From Terrilactibacillus laevilacticus (lineage in GTDB: Bacteria > Bacillota > Bacilli > Bacillales > Sporolactobacillaceae): a stretch of 64,000 nucleotides of DNA. A program made the translations under genes and the position numbers. Location of the stretch: NCBI RefSeq assembly GCF_006517395.1, contig NZ_VDCY01000007.1, forward strand, positions 1-64,000, in the 5' to 3' direction. This document shows positions 63,971 through 64,000 of this stretch, piece after piece; position 1 is the first letter of the stretch; each line of letters starts with the position of its first letter. A model generated the notes under the pieces. The model searched no databases. It saw only the letters and a list, made by a program, of their open reading frames with translations, and was not told where the DNA came from.

Positions 63971-64000
63971 CTCTCTTCACCTCCTATTATACATCCTTAA

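Overview
The window comes from a low-GC, spore-forming Firmicute of the Bacillaceae type. The evidence is a complete rsb/sigB stress operon in Bacillus subtilis order (ydcC-alr-ndoAI-ndoA-rsbRSTUVW-sigB-rsbX-tex-cmpA-sprT), sporulation genes (cmpA, cotW, cotX, a Spo0E-like phosphatase), Gram-positive riboswitches and strong AGGAGG ribosome binding sites. The 5' end of the 16S gene fits Bacillaceae, perhaps the Virgibacillus/Oceanobacillus side of the family, but 97 bases are too few to name a genus.

Layout. 1-1553: minus-strand stable-RNA operon with a consensus sigma-A promoter, twelve tRNAs (Asn, Ser, Glu, Asp, Gln, Lys, Leu, Leu, Arg, Pro, Gly, Ile), an rRNA leader and the start of 16S rRNA. 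1.8-17.3 kb: sprT, cmpA, tex, the sigB module, the EndoA toxin-antitoxin pair, alr, a LolA-like lipoprotein, the NAD(P)HX repair enzyme and acpS, all on the minus strand except cmpA, then a rhomboid protease on the plus strand. 17.7-35.5 kb: a mosaic of single genes: an HTH-TPR regulator, a ferredoxin, an AT-rich giant membrane protein, a cell-wall 3D-domain protein with a WalR box, spore-coat cotWX, a broken acetyltransferase, bdbCD, envelope genes (polysaccharide deacetylase, two DedA proteins, a glycolipid glycosyltransferase), small proteins, DUF1002, Dabb and MgtC-family proteins. 35.6-42.3 kb: methionine operon metI-yitJ-metH behind a SAM riboswitch. 42.4-44.5 kb: queDEC behind a preQ1 riboswitch. 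44.5-48 kb: an oxidoreductase/HxlR pair, msrA, a LOG protein and a MazG protein. 48-53 kb: a two-component system beside a MacAB/YknXYZ-type exporter. 53-60 kb: an AbrB-type permease with a LysR regulator, the potassium importer KimA and a CynX/NimT-type transporter. 60-62.6 kb: a fused anthranilate synthase trpE(G) whose leader carries a TRAP-type array of (G/U)AG triplets. 62.6-64 kb: decayed genes and an HTH protein next to a ruined PIN-like toxin gene.

The intergenic regions are unusually rich in small repeats. One is a non-autonomous MITE-like family (nine copies or fragments) whose ends share TGTTCAAAAAG and which is flanked in several copies by 6-8 bp direct repeats. A second is a palindromic element with CCCCCACCT arms. 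A third is a roughly 45 bp motif around TGACTAAAGTCA. A hairpin motif with an AGGAC/AGGAT pentaloop recurs in the rRNA leader, in the MITEs and upstream of kimA.

The most interesting single locus is trpE(G). It joins an enzyme architecture uncommon in Bacillales to a Bacillus-type TRAP leader, in which two mutually exclusive RNA structures could hide or expose the ribosome binding site. I found no CRISPR array, no prophage, no intact insertion sequence and no clearly novel multi-gene system.
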